Shown here: positions 22,060-28,788 of the stretch, in pieces
How the letters are laid out: every line of letters begins with the position of its first letter
Position numbering within the stretch: the first letter of the stretch is position 1
Origin: SIG622 sp045604705
GTDB lineage: Bacteria > Bacillota > Clostridia > Oscillospirales > CAG-382
DNA length: 28,825 nt
Direction of reading: 5' to 3'
Assembly: GCA_045604705.1 (NCBI GenBank)
Contig: JAZUOO010000039.1
Location: 1 to 28,825, forward strand
The notes under the pieces: generated by a model
Told to the model about the DNA's origin: nothing
What the model saw: the letters and a program-made list of their open reading frames with translations, nothing else
The model's database searches: none
Program-made: the position numbers and the translations under genes

Positions 22060-23454
22060 ATGGAAAAACGAAGCAATTTTACAAGCAAGCTCGGTTTCGT
22101 GCTTGCGGCTGCAGGCTCGGCGGTTGGTCTCGGCAATATCTGGAGATTCCCCTATCTTGCGGCAGAATACGGCGGAGGTATGTTCCTTCTCACATACATA
22201 ATTCTCGCTGTTACATTCGGATTTGCACTTATGGTGGCGGAAATTGCCATAGGTCGTAAAACGGGACTCAGTGCTATCGGAGCTTTCGGAGCTTTGAGCA
22301 AAAAGCATTCCTTTATAGGTTATCTTGCATCTATAGTGCCTATTATCATTCTTCCGTACTATTCCGTTATCGGCGGCTGGGTACTTAAGTACCTTGCGAT
22401 GTTTATTTCCGGTAACGGCATGAAGACTGCCGACGGTGAAGGCGTATTCTTTACCGAATTTACGGGACTTATTGCAGAGCCTATAGTATGGTTCGCAATC
22501 TTTATCGGCATAACAATGCTTGTAGTTCTCTTCGGTGTTGAAAAGGGTATCGAAAAGGCAAGCAAGATTATGATGCCCATACTTGTTGTACTTACGGTTA
22601 TTATAGCAATCTACTCTATGGTTATAGATATTGCCGAGGACGGCGGTGCAGGTATCGGCTATTACCTCATTCCCGACTTCTCCAAGTTCTCGCCCATGAC
22701 GGTTGTTGCGGCTCTGGGTCAGCTGTTCTATTCAATGTCCCTTGCAATGGGTATTATGATTACATACGGCTCATATATGAAGAAGGATGTAAATATCGAA
22801 AAATCCGTGCATCAGATTGAGCTGTTTGATACGGGCATTGCGTTCCTTGCAGGTCTTATGATTATTCCCGCAGTAGTTGCCTCTGCCGATACAGCGACTG
22901 TAGGCAAGGGCCCGGGACTTATGTTCATCGCTCTTCCCAAGGTATTTGAATCAATGCCCGCAGGTGATGTAATCGGTGCAATATTCTTTGTACTTGTGCT
23001 CTTTGCGGCTCTCACATCTGCAATTTCCCTTGCGGAAACAATCATTTCCATCATTTGCGACAAGCTTCACTTAAAGAGACTTTATGCAATAATTGTTGTC
23101 TTTGTCGGCGTTATTCTACTCGGACTTCCTTCAACACTCGGATTCGGAATTCTGGGAAATGTAAAGCCCTTGAATATGGATTTCCTCACATTCTTCGACT
23201 TTATGAGTAACAGTGTTATCATGCCCATAGTTGCGCTTCTCACTTGTCTTTTCATAACATTTGTTATTAAGACAAAGGTTGTTGAAGACGAGGTCGAATC
23301 CTCCGGCAAATTTAGCGGCAAGATGCTGTTCAGAGTAATTATCAAGTACATTGCTCCTATCTTCCTTGTAATTATTCTCATCTCTTCTGTAATTAACGGA
23401 CTTATTGATGCAGGTTATATTACGGGAAAAGTCGCGGAATTCTTTAAAATTTAA
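22060..23454 (+). CDS. Neurotransmitter:sodium symporter (NSS) family transporter
   Basis: A 464-residue polytopic membrane protein with about 11 hydrophobic segments, like bacterial LeuT/MhsT/TnaT. The first segment, SKLGFVLAAAGSAVGLGNIWRFPYLAAEYGGGMF, holds the unwound GNIWRFPY sodium- and substrate-binding motif. GQLFYSMSLAMGIMITYGSYM is the family's sixth-segment region, and the stretch LFAALTSAISLAETIIS also fits. Such proteins import amino acids with Na+; the specific amino acid cannot be told. The start at 22060 has GGAGG seven bases upstream; an in-frame TTG at 22048 overlaps that RBS. It has its own promoter and a long structured leader, so expression is probably regulated. Confidence 0.92.
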   Translation: MEKRSNFTSKLGFVLAAAGSAVGLGNIWRFPYLAAEYGGGMFLLTYIILAVTFGFALMVAEIAIGRKTGLSAIGAFGALSKKHSFIGYLASIVPIIILPYYSVIGGWVLKYLAMFISGNGMKTADGEGVFFTEFTGLIAEPIVWFAIFIGITMLVVLFGVEKGIEKASKIMMPILVVLTVIIAIYSMVIDIAEDGGAGIGYYLIPDFSKFSPMTVVAALGQLFYSMSLAMGIMITYGSYMKKDVNIEKSVHQIELFDTGIAFLAGLMIIPAVVASADTATVGKGPGLMFIALPKVFESMPAGDVIGAIFFVLVLFAALTSAISLAETIISIICDKLHLKRLYAIIVVFVGVILLGLPSTLGFGILGNVKPLNMDFLTFFDFMSNSVIMPIVALLTCLFITFVIKTKVVEDEVESSGKFSGKMLFRVIIKYIAPIFLVIILISSVINGLIDAGYITGKVAEFFKI

Positions 23455-23465
23455 AACAATGTGTG

Positions 23466-23496
23466 CACCCCGTAATAAACTGCGGGGTGTATTTTT
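23466..23496 (+). terminator. Terminator of the NSS transporter gene
   Basis: CACCCCG (23466-23472) pairs with CGGGGTG (23483-23489), followed by TATTTTT. The remaining ~180 bases up to the next terminator show no gene. Confidence 0.85.
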
Positions 23497-23676
23497 GCGT
23501 TGCCGCAGCTTCAAATGTAAAATAGTATTAAATCGTAAAGTCTCCGGACACTTTCTTGCGCTTGTTCTAATATTGAAAACAGAAAAACGTAATAAGCATG
23601 AGCAGTAATGACTGCCTGATGCTATCAACAAGCATATGGATAAACACATCACAAAGCATGGACTTTAAAGCTTCAT

Positions 23677-23714
23677 GATAAAAGTAAGACCGACACCCGT
23701 ATTTGAGTGTCGGT
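23677..23714 (-). terminator. Terminator of the diaminopimelate dehydrogenase gene
   Basis: ACCGACAC and GTGTCGGT (23689-23696 and 23707-23714) are exact complements. On the minus strand the hairpin is followed by CTTACTTTT; on the plus strand by TTTATG, so it may work in both directions. Confidence 0.7.
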
Positions 23715-23735
23715 TTTATGTATCTCTATCAAAAA

Positions 23736-24719
23736 TCAAAGAAGATGCTTTCTGATTTCCTCGCCGGAAAGGGGAGAGAGCATCGCAGGCGCAATGTCAA
23801 ACACCGTCTTGCATCCGCAATCGCCTGCCTGTGAGAGCTTGTAAGCCGCCCTTGCATAAGCCACAATAACACTTGCCGTAAATTCGGGGTTGGAATCAAG
23901 CTTCAGACTGTATTCAATAATATGATTATGCTCAAGTTCCTTGCCTGTTCTGCCGCTTCTTATAACAAAGCCACCATGGGGAATACCGCTGTGATCTCTG
24001 TCAATCTCTTCCTGAGAAATAAAGTGAACGGTGGTATCATAATCCGCAAAATAGTTGGGCATGGTCTTGATTTCATGCTCAATTTTTACCTTGTCCGCAC
24101 CCTCTTTTACGACAACGAAGCATTCACGTGTGTGCTTTTCCCTTGTTGTAAGTTCGGGATTCTTGCCGCTTCTTACAGCTTCAAGTGCCGCATCCACGGG
24201 AATGGTATACTGCCTTGCATCGGCAACACCCTCAATTCTTCTTATAGCGTCCGAATGCCCCTGGCTTACACCCTTGCCCCAGAACGTATAATCCTTACCG
24301 TCCGGAAGCACACACCCACCGTAAAGTCTGTTAAGCGAGAACATACCGGGATCCCAACCAACGGAAATAATGCCGATTTTACCGCTTTCTCTTGCCGCTG
24401 CATCCACATTTGCAAAATGCTCCGGGATCTTCGCATGAGTGTCAAAGCTGTCAATGACATTGAAATACTTTGCAAGGAAAGGAGTTTGTTCGGGAAGATC
24501 TGTTGCCGAACCGCCGCAGATAACCATAACATCAATGTCGCCTGTCATTGAAGGTGCATCGTCAACATGATAAACTTTTGCTCCCGTAACAGTTTTAACG
24601 CCGGACGGATTACGCCTTGTAAATACACCCACAAGCTCCATATCGGGATTCTGCTTTATCGCACATTCCACACCTTTTCCTAAGTTTCCGTAACCGTAGA
24701 TTCCTATTCTGATACTCAT
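23736..24719 (-). CDS. ddh: meso-Diaminopimelate dehydrogenase
   Basis: A 327-residue NADPH-dependent enzyme that makes meso-diaminopimelate in one step from tetrahydrodipicolinate, serving lysine and peptidoglycan synthesis. The Rossmann motif is IRIGIYGYGNLGKGVE at the N-terminus. The family segments ISVGWDPGMFSLNR, TFWGKGVSQGHSDAIRRI, IPHGGFVIRSG and NPEFTASVIVAYARAAYKL are all present, and length is typical. Start 24719 has AAAGGAAA upstream; the in-frame start at 24758 adds 13 residues that lack family similarity. It is transcribed alone from a promoter shared back to back with the VanY region. A hairpin lies at the 5' end of its message. Confidence 0.95.
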   Translation of the reverse strand: MSIRIGIYGYGNLGKGVECAIKQNPDMELVGVFTRRNPSGVKTVTGAKVYHVDDAPSMTGDIDVMVICGGSATDLPEQTPFLAKYFNVIDSFDTHAKIPEHFANVDAAARESGKIGIISVGWDPGMFSLNRLYGGCVLPDGKDYTFWGKGVSQGHSDAIRRIEGVADARQYTIPVDAALEAVRSGKNPELTTREKHTRECFVVVKEGADKVKIEHEIKTMPNYFADYDTTVHFISQEEIDRDHSGIPHGGFVIRSGRTGKELEHNHIIEYSLKLDSNPEFTASVIVAYARAAYKLSQAGDCGCKTVFDIAPAMLSPLSGEEIRKHLL

Positions 24720-24764
24720 AACAAATTTCCTTTCATGTATATAGATAATTCCAAACATTAAAAC

Positions 24765-24785
24765 GGGTAGCTTCTTGAACTACCC
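24765..24785 (-). promoter_or_regulatory. Hairpin at the 5' end of the ddh message
   Basis: On the minus strand GGGTAG (24785-24780) pairs with CTACCC (24770-24765) and is followed by GTTTTAATG. The predicted transcription start is within a few bases of the hairpin. It may protect the 5' end or act as a weak attenuator; it is far too small for a lysine riboswitch. Confidence 0.45.
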
Positions 24786-24789
24786 AGAT

Positions 24790-24818
24790 ATTCTACCATA
24801 ATTTTTTTATGATTTCAA
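24790..24818 (-). promoter_or_regulatory. Promoter of ddh
   Basis: On the minus strand TTGAAA (24818-24813), 17 bases, TAGAAT (24795-24790). Confidence 0.65.
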
Positions 24819-24882
24819 TTACCTAATGTTAAAAGTAATGTGTATTTGAGTATAATTTTGGTATTTTGTAATTTTTACGTAC

Positions 24883-24912
24883 TTGACAATCAATATCACC
24901 AAGTGTTATAAT
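24883..24912 (+). promoter_or_regulatory. Promoter of the interrupted ORF and VanY-type gene
   Basis: TTGACA (24883-24888), 18 bases, TATAAT (24907-24912). The transcript begins near 24919 and carries an AAGGAG site before ATG 24953. Confidence 0.75.
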
Positions 24913-24952
24913 ACAAGAACTGTAATATGAAAACGAAGGAGAAACAAAGCAA

Positions 24953-25243
24953 ATGAAAATAAAATAAACCTCAATTACAAGAAACTCAAGAAGAACTGTC
25001 CCATTAACATATGAGATCGCTGAGAAAAGCGGAAAGAAATGTAAAAACACAGGGCACAACAATGTTTCTTGCAAACAGAATCAACCGCCCCATAAAGGTT
25101 TTGCACAAAGCCTTTTTGAAATGATATTCGATGATGAATGTGAAAAGGCCCAAGCGAAAGTACAATGTGAAGAGGTTAAACCCGCGGTGCATCAGATTAC
25201 CAAATCATATATGTCGTATTATAGAAGAAAGGACTTACAATGA
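24953..25243 (+). pseudogene. ORF with a single in-frame TAA at codon 5, coupled to the VanY-type gene
   Basis: Below a good promoter and an AAGGAG site, ATG 24953 reads MKIK, meets TAA (24965-24967), and then the same frame is open for 91 codons up to TGA at 25241-25243. That TGA overlaps the next ATG (ATGA), the usual sign of coupled genes. The 91-codon stretch is rich in Lys, Gln and Cys (for example KKCKNTGHNNVSCKQ) and ends KSYMSYYRRKDLQ; I do not recognise a family. Either the gene has been inactivated, or the stop is read through, or MKIK is a leader peptide and the open stretch is untranslated. An upstream nine-codon ORF (ATG 24927, MKTKEKQSK) overlaps the ATG. Confidence 0.45.
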
Positions 25244-26082
25244 AAAATATCGTGCTGAAAGTCTTAGGTGTAATTTTTATGTGCGCTTGTCTTTTTGACT
25301 GTTCGTGTAATCAAACAGAAAACACCGAAAGAGACGGGCTTTCCTTTCCTGTGCCAGGTTCATCGGTTCAAAGCCCGGACGGCAGTACTCCGAAAGCTGA
25401 CAACGCTTCCACAGACACAGACAAAACGGAAAACGAAACAACAGTTGAAGACAAGTCGGACGAAAACACACATGAATCGGACACCACAGACCGACAGGAG
25501 ACGGAACAAAACATTTCCGACAACGACTGGAACCTTATTCTTGTGAACCCGTGGAACAGTCTGCCTGAAGATTTCGAGGTAACGCTCACAAATCTAAAAG
25601 ACGGTCATAAAGTCGACGAACGTGCTTACCCCGATCTGCAGGCAATGATGGACGATATGCGTGCCGAAGGGCTCTCACCCTATATTTGTTCTTCATACAG
25701 AACAATGGAAAAACAACAATCGCTGTACAAACGCCAGATAAATCAGTATCTAAACAAAGGATATTCCGAAGCAGAAGCCGCAATCGAAGCCGGCAGATGG
25801 GTAGCAGTCCCGGGAACCAGTGAACATCAAACCGGGCTTGCTCTTGACATAGTGGCATCCTACCATGTAGTGCTCGATGAATCTCAAGAGGACACTGCAG
25901 AACAAAAATGGCTTATGCAGAACTCATGGAAGTACGGTTTTATACTGCGATACCCTAACGGCAAAACCGACATTACCGGCATCTACTACGAGCCGTGGCA
26001 CTACAGGTACGTAGGCAAAACCGCGGCTAAGGAGATCTTTGAATCCGGACTTACCCTTGAAGAGTACCTGGGAATCCGATAA
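25240..26082 (+). CDS. VanY-type D-alanyl-D-alanine carboxypeptidase, probable lipoprotein
   Basis: A 280-residue secreted peptidase that trims the terminal D-Ala from peptidoglycan stem peptides. Residues 1-23 are a signal peptide ending in LFDCSC, with Cys21 or Cys23 as a likely lipid anchor, though the lipobox is imperfect. Residues about 25-95 are a low-complexity Ser/Thr/Asp/Glu linker that spans the wall. The M15B zinc peptidase domain follows: YICSSYRT (Arg154), GTSEHQTGLALDIV (zinc ligands His196 and Asp203) and EPWHYRYVG (catalytic Glu251, zinc ligand His254). All catalytic residues are present. The RBS AAAGGA and the ATGA overlap with the preceding frame set the start. No van resistance genes are near, so a wall maintenance role is more likely. 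Confidence 0.9.
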   Translation: MKNIVLKVLGVIFMCACLFDCSCNQTENTERDGLSFPVPGSSVQSPDGSTPKADNASTDTDKTENETTVEDKSDENTHESDTTDRQETEQNISDNDWNLILVNPWNSLPEDFEVTLTNLKDGHKVDERAYPDLQAMMDDMRAEGLSPYICSSYRTMEKQQSLYKRQINQYLNKGYSEAEAAIEAGRWVAVPGTSEHQTGLALDIVASYHVVLDESQEDTAEQKWLMQNSWKYGFILRYPNGKTDITGIYYEPWHYRYVGKTAAKEIFESGLTLEEYLGIR

Positions 26083-26096
26083 AAAGTAAAATAATA

Positions 26097-26125
26097 CAGG
26101 GCAGTTCAAACCGTGAGCTGTCCTG
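26097..26125 (+). terminator. Hairpin after the VanY-type gene, possible terminator
   Basis: CAGGGCAGTTCA pairs with TGAGCTGTCCTG around AACCG, twelve pairs including two G-U. No clear T-run follows on the plus strand, while the minus strand has TATTATTTTACTTTTT beyond it; it may serve the convergent small gene as well. Confidence 0.5.
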
Positions 26126-26164
26126 TCCTCATATATGAATTAAAAACTATCACAAACAATACAG

Positions 26165-26542
26165 TCAAATATTCTCCGAAAAATTAACGGCATCTTCAAA
26201 AAAATCGATTCCCTGAGAAAAAACATCTTCCTTTTCAGCTTCATTTGCAGTAATCCTCACGGAAACAAGACTTATCACCGTAGAAAATAAAGCAACAACC
26301 GAACACAGCTTTGTATCCTTACCGTAAATATATTTCAAAACAAGTCTTAAAACCAACGCCAGTACAGAAATAAAGCAAAACACCTTGGCTATATGCCCGA
26401 ATATCTTCCTCTTGCCTGCCGAACGTCTCTTCTTGCCACCAAGTGCCGATATGTTGGAAATACACCCTTTTTGAAACTGTGTCACAAAGTCACAGTCGCG
26501 TGTTTTTTTCTGTGCGAATTTCCATTTATGTAAGTCTTTCAT
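26165..26542 (-). CDS. Small membrane protein, unknown function
   Basis: A 125-residue protein with a basic N-terminal half (KWKFAQKKTRDCDF, then KKRRSAGKRK) followed by two hydrophobic segments, about residues 55-77 (IFGHIAKVFCFISVLALVLRL) and 83-102 (CSVVALFSTVISLVSVRI), and an acidic amphipathic tail (EAEKEDVFSQGIDFFEDAVNF). The charge pattern suggests a membrane hairpin with both ends in the cytoplasm. The start at 26542 has GGAG upstream; an in-frame ATG at 26569 has no RBS. I recognise no family. It is divergent from the XRE regulator across a very AT-rich spacer of about 155 bases, so the regulator may control it. Confidence 0.6.
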   Translation of the reverse strand: MKDLHKWKFAQKKTRDCDFVTQFQKGCISNISALGGKKRRSAGKRKIFGHIAKVFCFISVLALVLRLVLKYIYGKDTKLCSVVALFSTVISLVSVRITANEAEKEDVFSQGIDFFEDAVNFSENI

Positions 26543-26699
26543 TAGCCGTCTCCTTAACGTTAAGTACACTATATGTTTTTTGTTTATAAATAAAATATGT
26601 GTATGAATAATACATATTATTTAAGCAGTAATATATATAATAATTATATCATATAAAAAATTCTGTGTCAAGAGGGTATAATAATTCCGAGGTGATTAA

Positions 26700-26930
26700 A
26701 TGCACGATGAATTTGCACAGAACTACACAAAGATCGGGTTAAAGGTGGCATATTACAGAAAACTCAAAGGACTGACACAAGAACAGCTCGCCTGTAAAAT
26801 GAATGTGGCAACAAGCTTTATTGGTCAGATAGAAGCGCGGGGGATATACAAACCCATAAGCCTTGATACACTTTTCAGAATAGCTAAAGTGCTTGACACG
26901 GAACCATACAGATTCTTAATGTTCGACTAA
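26700..26930 (+). CDS. XRE/Cro-C1-type HTH regulator, single domain
   Basis: A 76-residue DNA-binding protein that is almost only an HTH_3 domain: IGLKVAYYRKLKGLTQEQLACKMNVATSFIGQIEARG, with helix 2 (TQEQLACKM) and recognition helix (ATSFIGQIEA), then SLDTLFRIAKVLDTEPYRFL. There is no sensor or peptidase domain, as in small repressors of plasmids, phages and toxin-antitoxin pairs. The start has GAGGTGA upstream and TATAAT at 26677-26682 with no convincing -35. It could regulate itself and the divergent small membrane protein gene; this is inference from position. Confidence 0.85.
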   Translation: MHDEFAQNYTKIGLKVAYYRKLKGLTQEQLACKMNVATSFIGQIEARGIYKPISLDTLFRIAKVLDTEPYRFLMFD

Positions 26931-26936
26931 ACCAAA

Positions 26937-26959
26937 GGCAGTCAATCTGCCTGCTTTTT
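26937..26959 (+). terminator. Terminator of the XRE regulator gene
   Basis: GGCAG (26937-26941) pairs with CTGCC (26947-26951) around TCAAT, followed by TGCTTTTT. Confidence 0.75.
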
Positions 26960-27474
26960 CTATATCCTTTTTCAATTGAAAAATTTGAATATATCGTTGG
27001 AAAGAGTATAACAAAGCAAGCGACCATCGTAATTTAGGAAATATCCGAGAATGAAGAAAGTCGTCAAAACATAGCAAACACGAGGTCGTTCGCCGCATAA
27101 GCAAGAATGTAATAGGGGATTCGGAGAAAGATGAGAGGGAAGCGAGACGACCGGCAGTAACCGAGAGTGTGCTCAAGTCGGAATTCGCATTTCATGGCAA
27201 TTTCAAAACATAATAGAATACAAGGGTGACCATTGCCCACGGCACAAAAAGAGGGAGTGCGGCATATAAGGCATATAAGGTCATTCTTTTTATTTTACCT
27301 CAAAAAAAATAAACACCCGTATGCACATCTTCAAAGATTTGACGACGCACAAACGAATGCCAAAATAACAGTCTCCACCCGGTGGCGACGATATAAATGC
27401 AAAATGCATAATTGATTGTGGAAAAAGAAAGAACTCATAATCTTTGATTATGAATCCTTAATTCAAAATTAAAT
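26960..27474. other. Gene-free stretch before the tRNA fragment
   Basis: About 515 bases with no reading frame that has both an RBS and protein-like composition. A nine-base tandem repeat (GCATATAAG twice, around 27263-27280) and a perfect hairpin CATAATC-TTT-GATTATG (27436-27452) followed by AATCCTTAATTC are the only structures seen. The second resembles a shortened copy of the hairpin-plus-tag repeat at 12153 and 19986. The purine-rich middle part may be decayed coding sequence, but I cannot identify it. Confidence 0.5.
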
Positions 27475-27524
27475 TGGAGCTGGTAGAGGGATTTGAACCC
27501 TCGGCCTATTGATTACGAATCAAC
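27475..27524 (-). tRNA. 3' part of a tRNA-Thr(CGU) gene, probable attachment site
   Basis: On the minus strand the sequence gives a five-pair anticodon stem with loop TTCGTAA (anticodon CGT, Thr), a five-base variable loop, T stem GAGGG/CCCTC with loop TTCAAAT, the acceptor strand TACCAGC, discriminator T and encoded CCA. The 5' half is absent: no GCTGGTA acceptor strand or D arm precedes it within the visible sequence. It cannot make a working tRNA. A tRNA 3' part with a tyrosine recombinase fragment about 1.1 kb away is the typical footprint of an element integrated into a tRNA gene; the orientation puts the element to the right, and an intact copy should stand at its far end, outside the window. 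Confidence 0.8.
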
Positions 27525-27720
27525 AGGTCTAAATAGTTTTTTTGACACTCTTAATATTGGTCTTTACAACCTTTTTCTCGGTCAGCATTGACCGAATCGG
27601 TAATTGATGAACGAAAATCTCGCCATTAGGTGCTATTGATTACATTTTCTATTATAGCATAGAAAAATGAACAATTCAAGTGGAATCATAACATTAAAAT
27701 AACAAATATGCTCATATATC
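27525..27720. other. Element edge: gene-free AT-rich stretch with a partial att-like repeat and hairpins
   Basis: No gene is seen. CTATTGATTAC of the tRNA anticodon arm (27506-27516) recurs at 27633-27643. CGGTCA-GCAT-TGACCG (around 27575-27592) is a perfect short hairpin, and TGCTAT...ATAGCA flanks the second repeat copy. These could be recombinase arm sites. Confidence 0.4.
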
Positions 27721-27749
27721 TTGAAATATTCATATATTTGTGGTATAAT
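27721..27749 (+). promoter_or_regulatory. Promoter of the PH/SHOCT gene
   Basis: TTGAAA (27721-27726), 17 bases, TATAAT (27744-27749), about 29 bases before the start codon. Confidence 0.75.
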
Positions 27750-27777
27750 GTAAAAAATAGAATTTCGGAGGTACATT

Positions 27778-28326
27778 ATGAGAGCGGATGTAGAAAGATT
27801 ATTAAATGAATTTGAAGTAAAAACTTTTGGCAACAAGAAAAACATAGAAAAAGCAGAAAGCATTATTGATAACAACGAAACATTGTTATTCATATATCCA
27901 ACCAATTTGGTTATTACAACTGTTAATACAAGAAAGGTTGAAAAACTTCCAGGTGTTGTAATACTAACTGATAAGAGACTTTGTTTCAGCTATCAAATTA
28001 TGTTTAGTCATTCAACTGAAATTGTCAATCTTGATGAAATAAGAGCAATTAACAGTAGCGGTAATGGTTTAACTGGTGGTCATATTGAAATACATACTAT
28101 GACAAAAACTTACGATATGTTGGTATCATATAAAAAGGATTTAATCAACAAAATATTAAAGGTTTTTGAAGATGCCAAGAATCAGGCTACTAACCACAAC
28201 AATTCGTCTTCCAACGGAAATGACATTATCGAAAAGATAGAAAACCTTTCAGCACTTAAAGAAAAAGGTATCATTTCTGAAGAAGAGTTCCAGCAGAAAA
28301 AAGCAGAATTGTTAAGCAAATTATAA
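27778..28326 (+). CDS. PH-like (YokE-type) protein with C-terminal SHOCT domain
   Basis: A 182-residue soluble protein. Residues about 35-120 look like a bacterial PH domain of the YokE/bPH type: LVITTVNTRKVEKLPGVVILTDKRLCF, then STEIVNLDEIRAINSSG and GHIEIHTMTKTYDML, the strand pattern 'G.l.lTdkRl.f...........i.l..I..i....g'. After an Asn/Ser-rich linker, residues about 150-182 are a SHOCT domain (IEKIENLSALKEKGIISEEEFQQKKAELL). This architecture is common in Firmicutes and prophages and is linked with membrane or oligomer binding, without a proven function. The start has GGAGG upstream. It lies just inside the presumed integrated element, is AT-rich and uses more A/T-ending codons than the genes to the left, consistent with acquired DNA. 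Confidence 0.8.
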   Translation: MRADVERLLNEFEVKTFGNKKNIEKAESIIDNNETLLFIYPTNLVITTVNTRKVEKLPGVVILTDKRLCFSYQIMFSHSTEIVNLDEIRAINSSGNGLTGGHIEIHTMTKTYDMLVSYKKDLINKILKVFEDAKNQATNHNNSSSNGNDIIEKIENLSALKEKGIISEEEFQQKKAELLSKL

Positions 28327-28342
28327 TATATTGAACAGATGA

Positions 28343-28371
28343 GAGCGGAGGAAAATCCTCCGCTCTTGTTA
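28343..28371 (+). terminator. Strong terminator of the PH/SHOCT gene
   Basis: GAGCGGAGGA (28343-28352) pairs exactly with TCCTCCGCTC (28356-28365) around AAA, followed by TTGTTATATTT. Confidence 0.85.
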
Positions 28372-28479
28372 TATTTCGGGAGCAATCGACAGTAAAATAT
28401 AACAAACAAATCCAAATGGAAAGAATATAGAAAGGCAGGAAAAAAGATGGTCGGAAAGAAAAACACAACTGAAAGGACG

Positions 28480-28515
28480 GTTTGACAATAAGGTTATGTG
28501 GCTTATTTGTCAAAC
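28480..28515. repeat. Inverted repeat 1 of the element
   Basis: GTTTGACAATAAG (28480-28492) pairs with CTTATTTGTCAAAC (28502-28515), 13 pairs with one bulged T and a nine-base spacer. It is not inside a gene and has no clear T-run. Confidence 0.6.
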
Positions 28516-28535
28516 TTTGCTTTCTACCAAAATGA

Positions 28536-28572
28536 GTATGAAGAAACGGCACGAAGTGTCGCTTCTTCATAC
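28536..28572. repeat. Inverted repeat 2 of the element, 17-base arms
   Basis: The arms 28536-28552 and 28556-28572 are complementary at all but two positions, around a GAA loop; the outer ten bases (GTATGAAGAA) are exact. It lies between the recombinase fragment and inverted repeat 1. Confidence 0.65.
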
Positions 28573-28603
28573 GGGAATGGAAAAACGCTCTTATTCGAGT
28601 GTT

Positions 28604-28783
28604 TCACAAAATGGGGTTATACCCTTTGTCCTCGCAGAACTTCATAAAATCCTTGATTGAGCCTTTGTAGGAACGAATGGTAGCACCTCTGCGACCCTCG
28701 GCAATCTTTGATGTAATAAAATTATCGAATGCGTTTGTAATTGACACGCCACTTTTTTCTATATTTTTAATTATTCTTTTCAT
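28604..28783 (-). pseudogene. Tyrosine recombinase N-terminal (SAM-like) fragment
   Basis: A 59-codon frame, start 28783, with AAAGGAGA upstream, stop TGA at 28606-28604. Its core, ITNAFDNFITSKIAEGRRGATIRSYKGSIKDFMKFCEDKG, matches the N-terminal core-binding domain of phage and ICE integrases ('f..fl......g.s..Ti..Y...l..F..f....g'). The catalytic domain with R-H-R-Y is missing: sequence beyond the stop shows no recombinase similarity, so this is a truncated gene or a small stand-alone protein. Its good RBS and intact frame mean expression is possible, perhaps as a modulator of a full integrase. It supports the reading of the tRNA fragment as an attachment site. Confidence 0.6.
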
Positions 28784-28788
28784 AGTAG

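Noticed and set aside
24720..24882. Lysine riboswitch upstream of ddh
   Set aside because: The message leader is only about 65 bases with one small hairpin; the lysine element needs about 170 bases and several helices.
25240..26082. Part of a vancomycin resistance cluster
   Set aside because: No vanH/A/X or two-component genes are nearby; VanY-type peptidases are common wall enzymes.
26916..27176. 86-codon minus-strand ORF
   Set aside because: It has no RBS, low-complexity serine/leucine-rich composition, and overlaps the XRE stop and terminator.
27233..27415. 60-codon plus-strand ORF after the XRE gene
   Set aside because: No RBS, non-ATG start, and partly built from the GCATATAAG tandem repeat.
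28271..28603. Continuation of the recombinase fragment past its TGA
   Set aside because: The frame stays open but shows no recombinase motifs and runs through both inverted repeats, a terminator and the antisense of the PH/SHOCT gene.
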